From assembly GCA_947371415.1 (NCBI GenBank), contig CANBPJ010000045.1, forward strand, positions 1 through 12,801: a DNA stretch of 12,801 bases, in the 5' to 3' direction. How positions within the stretch are numbered: the first letter of the stretch is position 1; every line of letters begins with the position of its first letter. Shown piece after piece: positions 12,490-12,801 of this stretch. The translations under genes were made by a program, and so were the position numbers. This DNA comes from Burkholderiaceae bacterium. GTDB lineage: Bacteria > Pseudomonadota > Gammaproteobacteria > Burkholderiales > Burkholderiaceae. A model generated the notes under the pieces. That model did not search any database. It was not told the origin of the DNA and worked only from the letters and a program-made list of their open reading frames with translations.

Positions 12490-12801
12490 TTAAGCTGCAA
12501 TAATGTCTGCGTGCTCTGGAACGATGCCTATTAGAGGGACATCTACAGTGGGTGCCGGTGCAGCATCAGGCAAGGTGGCGGTAACAAATGCTACATCTTC
12601 TGCAACACCAACATTACCGTTTGCCTGAGCATAATCTGCCTGCCCATAAACCAAGACATCACCATTTGCAGCAGTTGAAGCTAAGCCGTTTGAAATGAGA
12701 GATAGGCTGACAATACCCCTATCAGTCAAAGAGCTAAATTCTCCAGCATCAACCACTGCATTACTATTTGCATCTTGCCAAACTCCAAAATTGCTGAATT
12801 C
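12490..12801 (-). CDS. C-terminal end of a large type I-secreted adhesin / RTX-like protein (5' part beyond window)
   Basis: The minus-strand frame is open from the right edge to TAA at 12490-12492, giving the last 103 residues. It contains NFGVWQDANSNAVVDAGEF, an EF-hand-like Asp/Asn calcium loop with the WQDAN...DAGEF pattern seen in many giant repeat proteins secreted by type I systems. Next come SSLTDRGIVSLSLISNG and a Gly/Asn-rich strand segment (GDVLVYGQADYAQANGNVG), then an Ala/Pro-rich tail ending PEHADIIAA. Type I substrates carry an uncleaved secretion signal at the extreme C-terminus, so these final residues probably contain it. The exporter, adaptor and channel genes directly downstream on the same strand make it their likely substrate. 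A GTG at 12754-12756 is internal, not the start. Total size and repeat type cannot be seen from this window. Confidence is good for a type I-secreted surface protein, moderate for adhesin rather than enzyme. Confidence 0.75.
   Translation of the reverse strand, partial: EFSNFGVWQDANSNAVVDAGEFSSLTDRGIVSLSLISNGLASTAANGDVLVYGQADYAQANGNVGVAEDVAFVTATLPDAAPAPTVDVPLIGIVPEHADIIAA

Noticed and set aside
12796..12801. EcoRI site at the right edge as a cloning junction
   Set aside because: GAATTC also occurs several times inside the window (for example near 3503 and 7128), and the coding frame continues naturally to the edge.
1..12801. CRISPR array, tRNA, rRNA or riboswitch
   Set aside because: No regularly spaced identical repeats, no tRNA-like cloverleaf and no recognisable riboswitch core were seen on reading either strand; no covariance search could be run.

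Overview
The window looks like chromosomal DNA of a low-GC betaproteobacterium. A Polynucleobacter-like member of the Burkholderiales is my best guess, from the style of the proteins, the mid-40s GC impression and the tightly packed operons. This is an inference; no marker gene is present to confirm it.

Layout from left to right. (1) 1-323 is the 3' end of a gamma-glutamyltransferase-family gene (YwrD-like branch). (2) 324-707 is a poorly coding accessory stretch. It holds two overlapping very small minus-strand ORFs, a degenerate 18-bp direct repeat spaced 34 bp, and a palindromic operator-like site. (3) 708-1369 is a BrnT/BrnA-like type II toxin-antitoxin pair. The antitoxin is intact. The toxin is open over its whole length except that its well-placed ATG is one base out of frame with the rest, so it looks like a silenced toxin. 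(4) 1366-3480 (minus) is a two-gene unit: a membrane-anchored SUMF1/FGE-fold protein without the catalytic cysteines, then 3 nt later a Pif1/RecD-like SF1B helicase. (5) 3618-6937 (minus) is a translationally coupled cyclic-di-GMP pair. A diguanylate cyclase with a periplasmic NMT1/THI5-type sensor overlaps (TGATG) an HD-GYP phosphodiesterase with a multi-TM N-terminus and a PAS domain at its C-terminus. (6) 7148-7873 (plus, divergent) is a LuxR/NarL-type response regulator whose phospho-acceptor Asp is replaced by Glu. The shared AT-rich intergenic region carries three inverted repeats. (7) 7896-12390 (minus) is a complete type I secretion apparatus (ABC exporter, HlyD-family adaptor, TolC-family outer membrane channel) with start/stop overlaps at both junctions. 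(8) 12490-12801 is the C-terminal end of its likely substrate, a large repeat-type adhesin/RTX-like protein running off the right edge, with a hairpin between it and the exporter operon.

How the parts may work together (inference): a signal-gated c-di-GMP switch with opposing synthesis and hydrolysis activities, and an atypical regulator, lie directly beside a dedicated secretion system for a giant surface protein. This is the arrangement expected for a surface-attachment or biofilm locus, although no LapD/LapG-type c-di-GMP effector is visible here. The most unusual points are the Asp-to-Glu receiver next to three palindromes, the DGC/HD-GYP coupling with a C-terminal PAS, the frameshifted toxin flanked by a 15-bp exact repeat, the SUMF1-like/Pif1 pairing, and the basic tail on the ABC exporter. 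Most components belong to known families; I do not see a clearly new system, only unusual combinations.
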